This document shows positions 24,449 through 35,706 of a DNA stretch of 64,000 nucleotides, one piece after another. The notes beneath the pieces are model-generated. The model saw nothing but the letters and a program-made list of their open reading frames with translations, was not told where the DNA came from and made no database searches. A program made the position numbers and the translations under genes. This stretch comes from Magnolia sinica (taxonomy: Eukaryota; Streptophyta; Magnoliopsida; Magnoliales; Magnoliaceae), in contig NC_080591.1 in assembly GCF_029962835.1 (NCBI RefSeq), positions 39,873,501-39,937,500 of the forward strand. Direction: 5' to 3'. Each line of letters opens with the position of its first letter. Position 1 is the stretch's first letter.

Positions 24449-25598
24449 GTGATCATCGGAGGCATCCTCTACAAGAGATCCTTCAACCAAGTCCTTCTCC
24501 GCTATCTAGATGAGACGGAAGTAGTGCAGATCATGTACGAAATCCACGAAGGACTATGTGGCCCACACATGAATGGACATGTGATGGCAAAGAAGATCTT
24601 ACGACTCGGCTACTTTTGGCTTACGATAGAGACAGATTACTGCAAACACGTCAGGAAATGCTTCAAGTGTCAAGAGCATGCGAACCAGATCTATGCACTC
24701 ACTTCGAAACTATACAACTTGACAACACCATGGCCCTTCTTTATATGGGGACTTGACATCATTGGCAAAGTCAACCCCAAAACTTCAAATGGGAATAAGT
24801 ACATTCTGGTGGTAGTAGATTACTTCACCAAATGGATAGATGCAGCATCATACACCACCATTACAGCATCTCACGTGGTCAAGTTTATGAAGAACAACAT
24901 CATTAGCCGCTATGGGGTCCCTCAGGCCATTATCACAGACAACGGAACTCCGTTCGTCAATAAAAGGATGGACAACTTACTCGATAAGTTCAAGATCCAA
25001 CATCATCGGTCAAGCCCCTACCGTCCTCAAATGAATGGTGGGGTTGAAGCCACAAACAAGACCATCATCTACATACTAGAAAAGATGGTAAAGACATATC
25101 GCGACTAGTCAGAAATGCTTCCTTATGCACTCTGGGCCTATCCAACTTCTGTACGGTCTACTACAGGCGCAACTCCATATGAGCTCACATACGGAATGGA
25201 AGCGGTACTGCTAGTCGAAATCAAAATCTCATCACTCCGGATATTGCTGGAAAGTGAAGTTGAGGAAGGCGAGTGGCAATAAGCAAGATACGATCAACTG
25301 CACCTAGCAGACGAAAAGCACATGCGGGCGCTAAGCCACTCCCAATGTTATCAAAGAAGGATTGATCGGGCCTACAACAATGGTTCAAAAGAGAAGTTTC
25401 AAAGTCGGTGACATGGTCATGAAGCGTATCTTACCACCGCATTTACCAGACCCTAGAGGAAAGTTCAAACCCTCATGGGATGGACCGTCGATCATTCGGG
25501 AAGTGCTCCCAGGAGGCGCTTTTCGGCTCACCAGTCTGAGAGGAGAAGATCTTCCCGAGCTCATCAACGCCGATAACGTGAAAATTTATCACTTGTAA
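24449..25598 (+). pseudogene. Element A integrase
   Basis: Inserts element DNA into the genome. The zinc-binding region is EIHEGLCGPHMNGHVMAKK, then CKHVRKCFKCQEHA. The catalytic core has all three acidic residues in context: WGLDIIGKV, IITDNGTPF and NGGVEATNK, so the DDE triad is intact. The segment 24449-25108 is open and ends at TAG where the family has Trp. The C-terminal part then continues with another stop near 25280 and a one-base frameshift near 25390. The final block is FKVGDMVMKRI, then PGGAFRLTSLRGEDLPELIN, ending at TAA 25598. Confidence 0.87.
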
Positions 25599-26619
25599 CT
25601 ATACTTAACCTTGTCAATAATTACAATCACAAAGTTGTACCCATTACTTTCCCACCAAAATATATATATATATATATATCTGCCACCTCTCCTATCAGAA
25701 ATACCCGTCATTTCTCCCACAAAAAAAAAGAGAAAAAAGAAAGAGAGAAAATAAAAAAGGGGGGTAGCAAAAAGAAAAGGAAGGAAAAGACAGGAAATCT
25801 CAAAAATAAGACCCAGAAAGAGAAGTCTATCCCACATCCCCGAACAATCCAACCAAAAGTAGCCTATGATTGTAATCAAAGACAAGGACAAGAAGGTAAC
25901 TAGTCGGCCGACTATGAAGGAAGTCTCTTCGTCTTCTTTGACATTTAAAAAAAGGGGGGGCATCTCAAAGCAAAAGGGGTGAGGCAAAAACTCGAAAGGG
26001 CGCCTCGAGTAAAAACAGCGGACATGTAGCGGACTTGATGAAAACCTAAAAAGGTGCCAAGGGTAAGAACAGCACAGCTACAAAGGGGCAGGCAAGATCA
26101 AAAACCCAGGACGTAGTGAAAATCTGAAAGGACACTATGGGTGAAAATGACGGGAAGATCCGAACATAGTGAAAACTTGAAAGGGCGCTACGGGTAAAAA
26201 ATCGCAAAAAGAAAAAATTAAAAAAAAAGTTCGAGTACAGAAGAAGCCAAGGCAGCAAACACCATAACAAGATACAGGGAAGGATTAGCTTCAGACTAGT
26301 GCTCTATCAAACTCTGCACAAGTTCAAAGGATGCGATCTTGGGCATCCTCTCAAGGAACCGAGATCTCAAGTATACAATCCAGATTACTGCACACAATGT
26401 GGGCTAAGCCCAATATTCTGATCCCAATCATCCAAAGCACAAATCCAAACACAAGCAAACACTGGCAAATTTGGTGTAAACAAAATCTTTTATTCCTTTA
26501 AAAGTCTTTTTACAAGTACATTGCTTTTCGTTTCCTCTTTTCTCTCGAAAAACAAAATTAAAATATTTTATGCATATGAGATAAGCAGTTAATCAAAACT
26601 AGGAATCACAGGTAAGCTC
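25599..26619 (+). repeat. Element A 3' region: GGGCGC-type tandem array and spacer
   Basis: A (TA)n tract (about 25658-25679) and purine-rich sequence come first. At about 25985-26205 there are four degenerate copies of a unit of roughly 60 bp (GAAAACTTGAAAGGGCGCTACGGGTAAAA and variants), a hallmark of the 3' region of Tat-lineage elements. No gene is supported on either strand. Confidence 0.6.
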
Positions 26620-28993
26620 TTATCTCTCATACATCGACAATCTTAGCCTGAGCCTCTCTATCTCTATGCGCAGATAAAAGGCCTCATCATTATCTAGGTG
26701 ATGCACCGCGAGCATGCTCTCATCGTACCGTCACCCCACTGCCAATCGGCGGGCCATATCCTCACATGTATGATGGAGGACAGCAATCTCAGAGATCAGG
26801 TGACCATGCATGGCAAGTAAGAAAGACAGATCAATGAAAGGTCGCTCCTCAAAGGCCTCAAACGAGTCGTCAACACATGAGGAAGACAGAGCAGTGTCAC
26901 CCACCATATCCTGATTAGCAGCTTCGTCCGCCAAATGCCAGCCTGGAAACTGATGATAAAGTGACTACTCTACCACCCTTCGCTGGTATGGCACTGTGGC
27001 CAAGGGAGGAGCCCAAGACTCGAGCCCTAGAATTGTCACATCCAAAGATCCCTACCAGGAAATCTAGACTCGTTTGTATAGAGCAATCAAATCAGAAGGA
27101 AGAGGGGCATGCCCAAATCCAGAAAAAGTGAACTCCGGGATATCCTGCTAGAAACCAAACTGATGAAAAAGTCGTACGAGATGGTAAGAGCAATACCCCT
27201 GAAGGCCCAACAATAGTAATGGAGTACGAGCCGCGCTATATATCAACGGTGGGTGACAAAGCCACAGAGCCTCCCAACTAATCTCCCATCCTCGAAGTTG
27301 GGAGAGCATGCGACGATAAAGCGACTCAGTGGCCTAAGGGGAAGGCCATCAATCAATAGAGAGAGTACATCGTCACGACAAGAATCTGGCCACACAAGCG
27401 GAGGGGTCATATAAAGATGCTCCCACAACCACACCTGAAAAGGGTACAAGTCAAGCTCAAGTTACAAGCAGAAAAAAAGTAAAGGAAAGGACCAGAGCAA
27501 AGAGTACCTGAAGAAATGAACAACAGCCCTGGAGGACGTGAGTGTGTCCAGCAAGCACTTAGTCCAACCCAAGAAAAGCTCTGTCAATACCATAGAAGTG
27601 ATGCTCCTACGAAACAGAACGCGGTGGAATACATCCAATAAACCGTCAACGATGACTGCCGCCAGCCTGAGAAAAGCAGCTCAACCAAAACACAAAATAT
27701 CAATGCATTTAAGCACTGAAGCTGACGATCTGATCCGGGACCAACTCAGGAGGAAGAACAATGATCATACAGGAGCTCAAGCGAAAGCTCACTAACCCCA
27801 CCCTCTGTAGTAGGAAGAGCAACAAGAAATCTAAACTAAGAGATCAGATCAGTGAGACGAACCGGCTCAGACGAGGGAACATAAGGCTCCCGGGTGAGAG
27901 GGAGACCAGATAAGCGCGCTAACTCCTCCAGTGATGGGCCTAGCTCCAGATCATTGAAGGAAAATAGGTTCAATACTAGAACCCAATCGTACGAAGCCGC
28001 ACTCAACAGTCGTCGGTCTAGGCGAACTCTGTGAAAGTGGAGAACCTCTCTAAAGCCCAAGGAGCCCAACTCAAAGATCTTAGACTCGATCAAGCTTTCT
28101 ATCCAAAGGTGCAGTCTCTCAGAACATGTATCCCGTGGCTGTAATTAACAAGTCTTGATAGGCACGCCCTCTACAATCTGGACACCAGGATCCACGGGCG
28201 AGTCATCAAAAATAGGCATCCCCTCATCCAATAGGTCAATCTCATGGTGTTGAAAAAATCCCAACTCCCCCATCGCATCTCGAAGAGTATCTTGGAAAGC
28301 TGCGATAGATGGACCCAAGACGCCAACAATAGCCACATCAGGAGCAGTCTGAAATAAACAGGCCCCAGGAGCTGCAACACCCAAAGTATCTCAGTAGTTG
28401 ATAGCACTAGAATCCTGACCTCTGACAAAAGCTGACTGCCCCATCACTATCCCGAAATCTGCACCAAATATCTGACCCAGGCCATCCGCAAGTAGTCCAC
28501 CATCCGTCAGATCCAAATCGCTCAAATCGCCAAGGTGGGGTCCGCCACCCATCTGGACCCGATCCATCCCATCCACACCATCTACTCCTATCAACATATC
28601 ATCCCCAACACCCAGAAGCGGCCCACCAAAATTCGGACCATCCACCATCCATCCAACACCATCTCCACCATCTAACGGTCCATCCACGCCAACCATATCC
28701 AATGGCTCATCAAGTATGAGATCATCGAACCCATCAAACCCATCCATTCTCATCACATCGACATCCACAAACCTTGGTGGCCCATCTGGTGCGGACCTAT
28801 CCAAAGCATCTCATCCACCCTCATAACCACCATCAATGAAAGGAGGATCCGAGCCATAAATAGCATTTACCTCTTCCAAAGGGCCTATTACTCCTCCACC
28901 AACCTCCATCAATCCATCCATAAATGGATCCACTCCACCATTTATCACCCCACCAACCATGGACCCACCATTCCCCTCATCATAACCAGCCAT
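26620..28993 (-). pseudogene. Antisense accessory gene 1 of element A (DUF7745 / plant-mobile-domain-like)
   Basis: Starts MAGYDEGNGG at 28993 (minus). A Gly/Asp-rich N-terminal region follows (VDGVDGMDRVQMGGGPHLGD). A globular part comes next (LIESKIFELGSLGFREVLHF, LFSFNDLELGPSLEELARL), resembling the domain catalogued as DUF7745 near the plant mobile domain. One frame runs 28993 to 27836 with only three stops. A likely intron (27507-27435, GT..AG on the minus strand) leads to VWLWEHLYMTPPLVWP. Coding-like sequence continues to TAA at 26620. The leader is CT-rich, and palindromic motifs lie 190-340 bp upstream. Role unknown; the family name comes from memory of motifs. Confidence 0.6.
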
Positions 28994-29181
28994 AATAAAA
29001 GGAAAAAAGAAAGGGACAAAAGAAGAAAAGGGACAAAGAAGAAGAAGACAAGGAAGAAGAGACAAAGAAAAAGAGGGACAAAGGGAATGATCAACGGCCA
29101 GGGCAGGACGAGAATATCCTGAAAGGGACTGAAAGAATGTACAGGGAAAAAGAGGGCTTGCTGGAAGAAAAGATGGATAGA

Positions 29182-29335
29182 GGTGGTAATCGAATTACTG
29201 CTAGTGGAACTTGGAGTACTGTTTCAGGTACCGACATCACTGCATCACTGTGGCACCTGATAAAATAGGTGGAATGGGCAAAAGGTCAGCGGCAGTAGTC
29301 TGACTACTGCCGATGGTAGTCGAACTACTGCCCCG
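29182..29335 (-). promoter_or_regulatory. GGTAGTC-GACTACC palindromes upstream of antisense gene 1
   Basis: On the plus strand: GGTAATCGAATTACTGC, GGCAGTAGTCTGACTACTGCC and GGTAGTCGAACTACTGCC. This is the same unit as in U3 of element A and lies 190-340 bp upstream of the ATG at 28993. Confidence 0.65.
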
Positions 29336-29616
29336 GCCCACTGTCTAGAAAAATCAAGGCGGGGTCCACTACAAAGAACCAAGACCGTGTAATATGTATC
29401 GAAATGCCAAAATGACCAAGAACAATTCAAAAAGCAACATTAAGCAGCTAAAATTTCATATATAAAGAGGATTACATAACAAGTGATACATGATCACAAG
29501 ATATAGTGGAGCTAATCATCGTCAGGGAGATAGGCATTTGTATACTTCCGACGAAAGTGGGGGCCCAAAATTCCTCCTCCAGCAAAATGCACACCATCAC
29601 CTGGAGCATAGCTAGA

Positions 29617-31014
29617 CTATAAAATCGATCTGATACCATACTGCTCACACCAAGAGCTATACTCCCTCGCTGGATCAATGAAGGCACTGCCATCAAGGCC
29701 CTCCAAAGCAGCAGTCAACTCCCACTCAGGCACCGACCTCCAATCAGATCGACCATACGATGAACTAAGTGGAACCAATGGACTGCTAGTCAGTTGCCAG
29801 AAGAGCCTCTCTCCAAGATACCACTTCATCACACGAGGATCCTCCAGGATACGACACCGTCTTGAAGCCTGAAAAGCCTCCTGAGTTTCAGGAGTAAGTG
29901 CCGCATTCGATGGGAGGTACGACCTGGTCCGAAACTGCAGGAAGAAAGAAAGATCAGGGGTAGAAAGACGAGTAGAAAGCAGACAACACATGGGTAACAC
30001 AGGGTAAGATAATCACTCACATCATCAAGGACAAGGGCATCTACATTTAACCTCTAGACGAGATCGGAAAACATATGCATACGGCTGCGGTTGTCTTTAT
30101 ACCATAACATCATACGCGAAAAAGGAGGTGAATGATCAATCAAAGTGGGTGCCAGGTGGGGAAAATGGTCAAAAAAGTAAACCTGTGCAAGGCGTAATCA
30201 GAAAAAAGTACAACATGCCAAAGAGAATAAGGCAGAAGGGATATCTAAAAATGTACCTCGATGACTAGATAAAAACCAGTCAAAGATCAACTAATGCAAC
30301 GGCTGCCTTTGTCCAGCTCTTCATACAAATGAGTAAGAAGAGCTGCATTCCAATTGTACAGTGTGGGGAAGGTGATGTCTGCCACCAACGTCAATAGGCG
30401 AGAACTCACAAGCTCATTCCCATGGCAAAAGATCACCGCCCCCATCATATATAGTATCAGAGCGTGGGCCTTCACGATGGCTGCGGCCTCAGTCTCAGGG
30501 ATATGACGAGCAAAGTTCGATGACAGCCAAAGCAACCTGAATCAATGGCTGAAAAAATCTGAGGCATCCGGCATCATCCCCAGCAGCTCCATCCAGTCAT
30601 CATCAGAAGGTACCAGAAGATCCTCCTCAAAAGGAACGGATCCTTCATCATATCGAAGACCAAACTACATGTATATATCATAAAGAGTGATGCCCCACTC
30701 CCCAAAGGGAAAATGTACGGTATGGGTCTCAGCGTGCCAACACTCAGTCAAAGTAGTTAAAAGGGACATGTTCGTTTTACTCAGACGGACCTGAAACAGG
30801 TGGGGAAATGGAGTACGTTCCAACACCTCAAAGAACAAAGGTTGCAGATCATGAAACCAATCAGGCCAGTGTGTCCTAACCCCACAACCCCTCAGAATCT
30901 AGGTGCACCACCTTCTCTGGCCAAGTCAGAGAGGTGACGGCCCTCTCGAGGTACATAGCAAGGATCAGCCGACTGGCGAGAAGGACCAGCCTCATTCTTA
31001 CCACGACAAGGCAT
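29617..31014 (-). pseudogene. Antisense accessory gene 2 of element A: plant mobile domain (aminotransferase-like) protein
   Basis: Starts MPCRGKNEAGPSR. Three exons can be inferred on the minus strand: 31014-30257, 30182-30021 and 29934-29617, with GT..AG introns of 74 and 86 bp and matching phase. Exon 1 holds plant-mobile-domain blocks: LTECWHAETHTVHFPFGEWG, ITLYDIYM, PSDDDWMELLGMMPDASDFF, and AHALILYMMGAVIF. Exon 2 gives VYFFDHFPHLAPT and exon 3 MKWYLGERLFWQL, then WCEQYGIRSIL and TAG. Exon 1 has a frame break near 30900 and stops near 30667 and 30296; exon 2 has one stop. The family includes Arabidopsis MAIN/MAIL1 and many transposon-borne copies. Confidence 0.7.
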
Positions 31015-31360
31015 GCTGCATAAACAAGGCTCACAGGTAAGTACCCTTCTCACCATAATGTCAAAGGGCCCAAGTCAAAAAGTACAAGTCAATGGTCAAA
31101 AGTTAAAGTCCAAGTGAAGGGAGCACTTCCAAGTCCATTTGAAAAAGCCTAGGCCCATTTTTAAAAGCCCAAGCCCATTCTCTCAGGCCCATTCTCAAGG
31201 GCCATTTTCAAAAGCCCAGGCCCATTCTCCAAGGCCCACTTCCAAGTCCATTTACAAAGGCCCATTTTTGAAAGCCCATTTTCAAACTCCAAGGCCCACT
31301 TCTAAGGCCCATTTTCAAAGACCACCCTCCATACCTTCACAAATCTCATTCTAAGGCCAT
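31015..31360. repeat. Degenerate AAGGCCCATTTTCAAA short-period repeat
   Basis: From about 31130 to 31340 a word of 15-25 bp (AAGCCCATTTTCAAAGGCCC with variants) is repeated about ten times without fixed spacing. It lies just upstream of the antisense PMD gene. The open frame it creates on the plus strand is a by-product of the repeat. Confidence 0.6.
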
Positions 31361-31979
31361 ACATTCAAGTAAATGCATCTGGACATAACAAGGTCGTGAT
31401 ATGGGGCCCACTTGAAAAATCCCATCCATCCATCATACACAAAAATGACCAACCATCAAGCTATACACCATCAATGCATTCAAGTGGACCCCAAATCACC
31501 CATCCAATGGTCTAGATCAGAAAAAAAAAATAAAACAAGAGGATTTTTTTACATAAAAGGTGGGGCTCCTTTCTTATCACACTCCACTCTAACCAAAAAT
31601 GATTCAACAAAAAAAAAAAAAAATCCAGCCAAATCTTTGGCCCAAAATAGATGAGCCAAGACCAATCCAAATGTTGAGATCTAATCACGACGGTCCAACG
31701 GTCTTGATCATGGCCTTCCTAAAAACCCATGAAGAGATTCAACCCATCAATGACTCCTTAAATAATGGTCCAGGAAAATCTAGCAAGAACCCATTTTGAT
31801 TAAGATAACCTGAAAATGAGAAAGGAAGAAAATACAAAAATACAAGCCAAAAATGGAGAAAGAACTCCACCAAAATAGCTTCCAGGGACCATAATGGAGT
31901 CCTTGGACGTCCCAATAACTGAATTCAAATAAGGAGGAGCCATTGCTCAAACCAGCACATGGCTCGGACCAACGGACCA

Positions 31980-32036
31980 TCTGACGGACCGGCGGTAATC
32001 GGACTGCCGCCGGCGGTAGTCCGACTGCCGCCCCCG
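31980..32036 (-). promoter_or_regulatory. GGTAGTC-GACTGCC palindromes upstream of antisense gene 2
   Basis: CGGCGGTAATCGGACTGCCG and CGGCGGTAGTCCGACTGCCG stand side by side, about 970 bp upstream of the ATG at 31014. Same family of units as in the LTRs of A. Confidence 0.65.
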
Positions 32037-32271
32037 ACTAAAAGTGCATAGGGCAGCATGCCTGTCCCCCATGATGAGTTGGACCAACTGGATCCTTCTC
32101 TGATCTATTGGGTAATAACCCCAAGTAAAGACAAAAAAGAGAAAAAGATAAAAAAGCAAAGATTCTTCTCAAAATCTCATGATAAGTCCAATTTCTCATG
32201 AGAAAATGAGAAGCTCAATAAAGCAATATCTTGAAAATTGCTAGAAAAATGCAAATAAATGGTATTTAAAT

Positions 32272-32501
32272 GCCCCATTAACTTATTAGTGGAGGTCATC
32301 TACCATGCAATAAAAATCGGACGATCACGACCCTCAACAAGATCAGACGGATCTTTCAAATAGTCCAAAAATATTTCAAACCATTAGCCCCATTAATTTA
32401 TTAGTGGAGGCCATCTGACTTTCCTTGCAAATAAAAACCAAACAACGACGTCCACACGTAAAATCGAATGGATATTTTTCCAAAAAAAAATCTAAAAAAT
32501 A
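32272..32501. repeat. Tandem duplication, period about 115 bp
   Basis: The blocks starting at 32272 and 32387 share GCCCCATTAA(C/T)TTATTAGTGGAGG(T/C)CATCT, then TGCAA.TAAAAA.C and AC.ACG. They are diverged copies. Confidence 0.6.
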
Positions 32502-33326
32502 TATTTTCAAATAAAATCCCCAAGGAATCTAGCTCCAAAGTGGATAGTTTTTAAAATAAAAAGATTTTTGAAAAACGCATGCGACGCACAGTACACTGAG
32601 GAATCTTCCATATTCTCCAGTTGCGGTCAGTGCAAACAGCTAAATAAGATTTGGTCTCCCCCGATTTTCCCGAAGGATAATTGAATCCATACATGATACA
32701 TGTACAATTGGCCTGATCTCTATATCTGGACAGTCGTACGAATGCTAGTAGAAATGAGTGGATCTATCCCTGGAAAAGAATAATCAAACTTAAAGTGACA
32801 AAAATACATTGTAACCAAAGTATTAGAATTAAAAGATTGCATGGTGAAAGATTACCTACACATATCTAGTCCGGGATGTTCTCAAAATTTAATCGAGTCC
32901 AAGTTAGTGTAGTGAGTTCCTCAGAAGGTCACACCAACACGCAGGACAGCTAACCACTTTGACGATCAAATGGATCGAATACTCCTGGGGTGATTATGTA
33001 GCAAAGGAACGACAGACCTAACAATATGGGAATCCTCGTAAAGCTGCACCAACGCACAGAGTCCCTACTTTCAGACTTACCCTCTAATGTTATTAACAAT
33101 CTGACGTGAAAGGGTTGTGATTGGTGACCTGTAAAGCTGCGATAAATGCACAGAGGATAATCACAACATTTTTCTCAACCCCCATGATATGTGCAAGTCA
33201 TTTTTTCTCTAAACAGTCAGCTGACAATGATATAATGGTAGGCAACGGATTCTAATCACTATCCTTTCTGACCAAAAGGGTGGGGTGTCCACTCGTTTTG
33301 ACCTTTGATTGCCTACAACCTCGGTC

Positions 33327-33339
33327 AAAGAGGGGCATC
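33327..33339 (+). other. Polypurine tract of element A
   Basis: AAAGAGGGGCATC immediately before the 3' LTR start at 33340, as usual in Tat-lineage elements. Confidence 0.8.
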
Positions 33340-33781
33340 TGTAGACACCCCACCTAGGCAAATATCTCGAGAAGGCTAAGGCAATTCAGGGACCGTGATC
33401 TATCCGAACCCGAAACCCTAATCCAAACCTTACCCGAATTCGAAACCCTAATCCAAACCGTACCCAAACTTGAAACCCTAATCTAAGTCATTAGAACCTC
33501 TTGAATCTAGAACACATTTAAAGCCAAGATAGCCTAGAAATACACCTGGCCTAGCCAAAAACCTGAAAAGGACCACCGGACAAACCAGCACGCCACATGA
33601 GGACCGCACGTGCGAGCACGGCCTGAGCCTAGCCCAGGCAGTAGTTGGACTACTGCCGGTAGTAGTTTAACTATCGCCAGTGGTACTTCGATTGCCACTG
33701 CTTGCGGCCCGCGTGTGAACCTCTGGGGACAGCTATCCCAGCATCTGAAAGTCAACTTTCTCAGAAAAGTACCCCCTATCC
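33340..33781 (+). repeat. 3' LTR of element A, first part
   Basis: Starts TGTAGACACCCCACCTAGG and matches 5618-6069. It contains a shortened GGTAGT palindrome cluster (33638-33695). It is cut by copia H after CCCCCTATCC and continues at 44331. Confidence 0.9.
33777..33781. repeat. Target-site duplication of H, left copy (TATCC)
   Basis: TATCC recurs at 44326-44330 directly outside the other end of H. Confidence 0.85.
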
Positions 33782-34184
33782 TGTAAGTGTTATAGTTTAT
33801 AGCCCCTTTTTATTGTCAAGTTTGTTGTGCCAAAGACACTGTTATGAAGCTTGCATATGTGAAGAACGGAGCTCTACTCAAGATCAGCTTTGATTGACAA
33901 GCACTGTTCACAAGTCAAGACTCAAGAAAGTGAGATTGTTCGACTTAATTCAAGACAAGGATAATGCAAGATCTCAAGAAGCTTTCAAGTTCAACCTCAA
34001 GATCTCAAGAAGCTTTCAAGTTTGAGCTACATCAAGACTTCAAGCTTCATTACTTTCAAAGTTCACTCGTCTCTAAGTTTCAATGTCCTTACTTCACTAT
34101 TAAGGTATAATTGACCTTAGGTTGACCTATAGAGTAGGCCATTTTGGATACATAATTCATATGTTTTATATAAGTGAGTTTAGT

Positions 34185-34575
34185 CTGTTCTAAGACTAGT
34201 CCTGAACTTTGTTCGACTAGTCCTAACACTACTTCGACCTGTTTAAGAATTTTCTGGATCAATCGTAAGTTTGTTGCAAAATTCAGAAATTTTCTGTTAG
34301 GATTCGACTAGTCTTAGGGATTGTTCGACTAGTCGTATGAACAGTGTCGACTATTTCTTCGACTAGTCGTAGTCCTACGACTCAAAATACAGTGTTGAAA
34401 TTTAGCTAGCTTCGACTAGTCGTGAGCAACCTATGACCAGTCGAAGGAGACCTACGACCAGTCGTAGACCACCTACGACTAGTCATGAAACTGCGAGATC
34501 TTATCGCGGCTGAATTTTCAAATATCTGTTAGTTCTACGACCAGTCATAGAGATCTTTAGACCAGTCGAAGATGT
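34185..34575 (+). promoter_or_regulatory. CGACTAGTCG motif cluster, U3 of H 5' LTR
   Basis: Roughly a dozen copies and variants (CGACTAGTCG, GACCAGTCG, CGACTAGTCT, GACCAGTCAT) end just before CTATAAATAGAGCACG. Confidence 0.75.
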
Positions 34576-34586
34576 GATTTGCTCAC

Positions 34587-34595
34587 CTATAAATA
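34587..34595 (+). promoter_or_regulatory. TATA box of copia H 5' LTR
   Basis: CTATAAATA followed by GAGCACGAATCTCAG. The 3' LTR has TTATAAATAG at 43301-43310. Confidence 0.7.
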
Positions 34596-35632
34596 GAGCA
34601 CGAATCTCAGAATAAAACATGAAATTGAAGCTAATTTAATTCGGCCTTCTAAGAGATAAGTCTGTGCTCCATTTAAGCTAAGTGTGCATGTTTAATATTC
34701 TCTTTCTTTAGCTTTTAAAATTGATTTTGTTTCTTGTATTCCAATCTGATATGAAAAAGAGGAAGTTTCATTTTTCCTTTTTCTGGAATCAAAATCAATT
34801 AGAGCTAGCCCTATTTGGTTTAATTTAAAATCTATTAGAACTTAGAGCCATTATAAAGTGAGTATTGGACATTGAACTTTGACATTCAAATCTCTACTCC
34901 GACTTGGTTCTTCTGGGCTGCTACAATGAAGGAAAAATTCAGGTATTTTACATTTATGTAATTTACTTTCATTTGGTTTTCTTTTGGGATTTGCCAGAAA
35001 AATCTCATTATATTGGTTATCTGAGAGAGCCAGGAAAACTCAGAAGATGGGTTTTTTTAAATTGTGTAAGCCTACAGAGAAAGATACAATTGTGATGGTT
35101 TTGGGTGAACCTGTAAAACCTATCTTTGATAGTGAACGCTGATATCCCCTGTGTGAGGATATTAGGAGTGGAGTAGCTGTGTAGCTGTTTATTAACAGTT
35201 GGTGTACACACAGGCGAACCACTATAATCCCTTGTGTTTTGTAGTTGTGTGGTTTATATTTTATATATTTAATTATTCATTTGTGGGATGTATATGTGGA
35301 TGTGAATGTTGTAATCATTTTATTTCAAGATCAGTGGGGAATGTTATAATAGTTTAGATTTATATTTCTGCAATTTATCTCTTGCTATCTCTTTATTAGT
35401 TTGAGCTTCAGTTTCTGTATTTATTCTAGTAAGGTTGCCCTGCTATTTTTATGGTGCATGGTTGTCCTTAGAACAATCAATATTTTGAGATTACATTCAG
35501 TATTGTGTATCGATTTATTTATTTGTCTATCTCTCTTTCTTTATTTTCGTTATATTTATTTTAAATTTGGCATAGTCCTATTCACCCCTCACCCCCCCCC
35601 CCCCCTAGGACATATAGCTTGGCCATTTCAAG

Positions 35633-35644
35633 TGGTATCAGAGC
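35633..35644 (+). other. Primer-binding site of copia H
   Basis: TGGTATCAGAGC, the exact complement of the initiator-Met tRNA 3' end, two bases after the LTR. Confidence 0.92.
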
Positions 35645-35706
35645 CTAATAGCTCTCTTTCTTATTTGGATTTAATTCCTGAGCTAACGATCTAAGTTTTA
35701 TATAAG

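Larger units (their letters stand above)
31361..33326. other. Element A 3' untranslated region upstream of antisense gene 2
   Basis: No gene supported. It contains the palindrome cluster at 31980-32036, a direct duplication of about 115 bp period (starting 32272 and 32387, GCCCCATTAA.TTATTAGTGGAGG), and AT-rich sequence up to the polypurine tract. Confidence 0.55.
33782..35630 (+). repeat. 5' LTR of copia H (1849 bp)
   Basis: TGTAAGTGTTATAG…GGCCATTTCA. It carries the CGACTAGTCG cluster (34185-34575), a TATA box at 34587-34595, and a run of 14 C at 35592-35605. It has a short internal duplication (CAAGATCTCAAGAAGCTTTC twice, about 33967-34024) not present in the 3' LTR. Confidence 0.9.

Noticed and set aside
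25658..25679. (TA)n tract as a MITE target or element end
   Set aside because: A simple microsatellite with no inverted repeats beside it.
26620..31014. Antisense genes of A as host genes captured by chance beside the element
   Set aside because: They lie between integrase and the A polypurine tract/3' LTR, inside one AAGTG-flanked unit, and share the palindromic motif of the A LTR; hence they belong to the element.
31139..31354. 71-codon frame rich in KAHFQ/PRPTSK
   Set aside because: Produced by the AAGGCCCATTTTCAAA repeat; no codon-level evidence.
34185..34575. Possible CRISPR-like or satellite array of CGACTAGTCG
   Set aside because: The units are too short and irregularly spaced, the genome is a plant, and the cluster sits in an LTR promoter.
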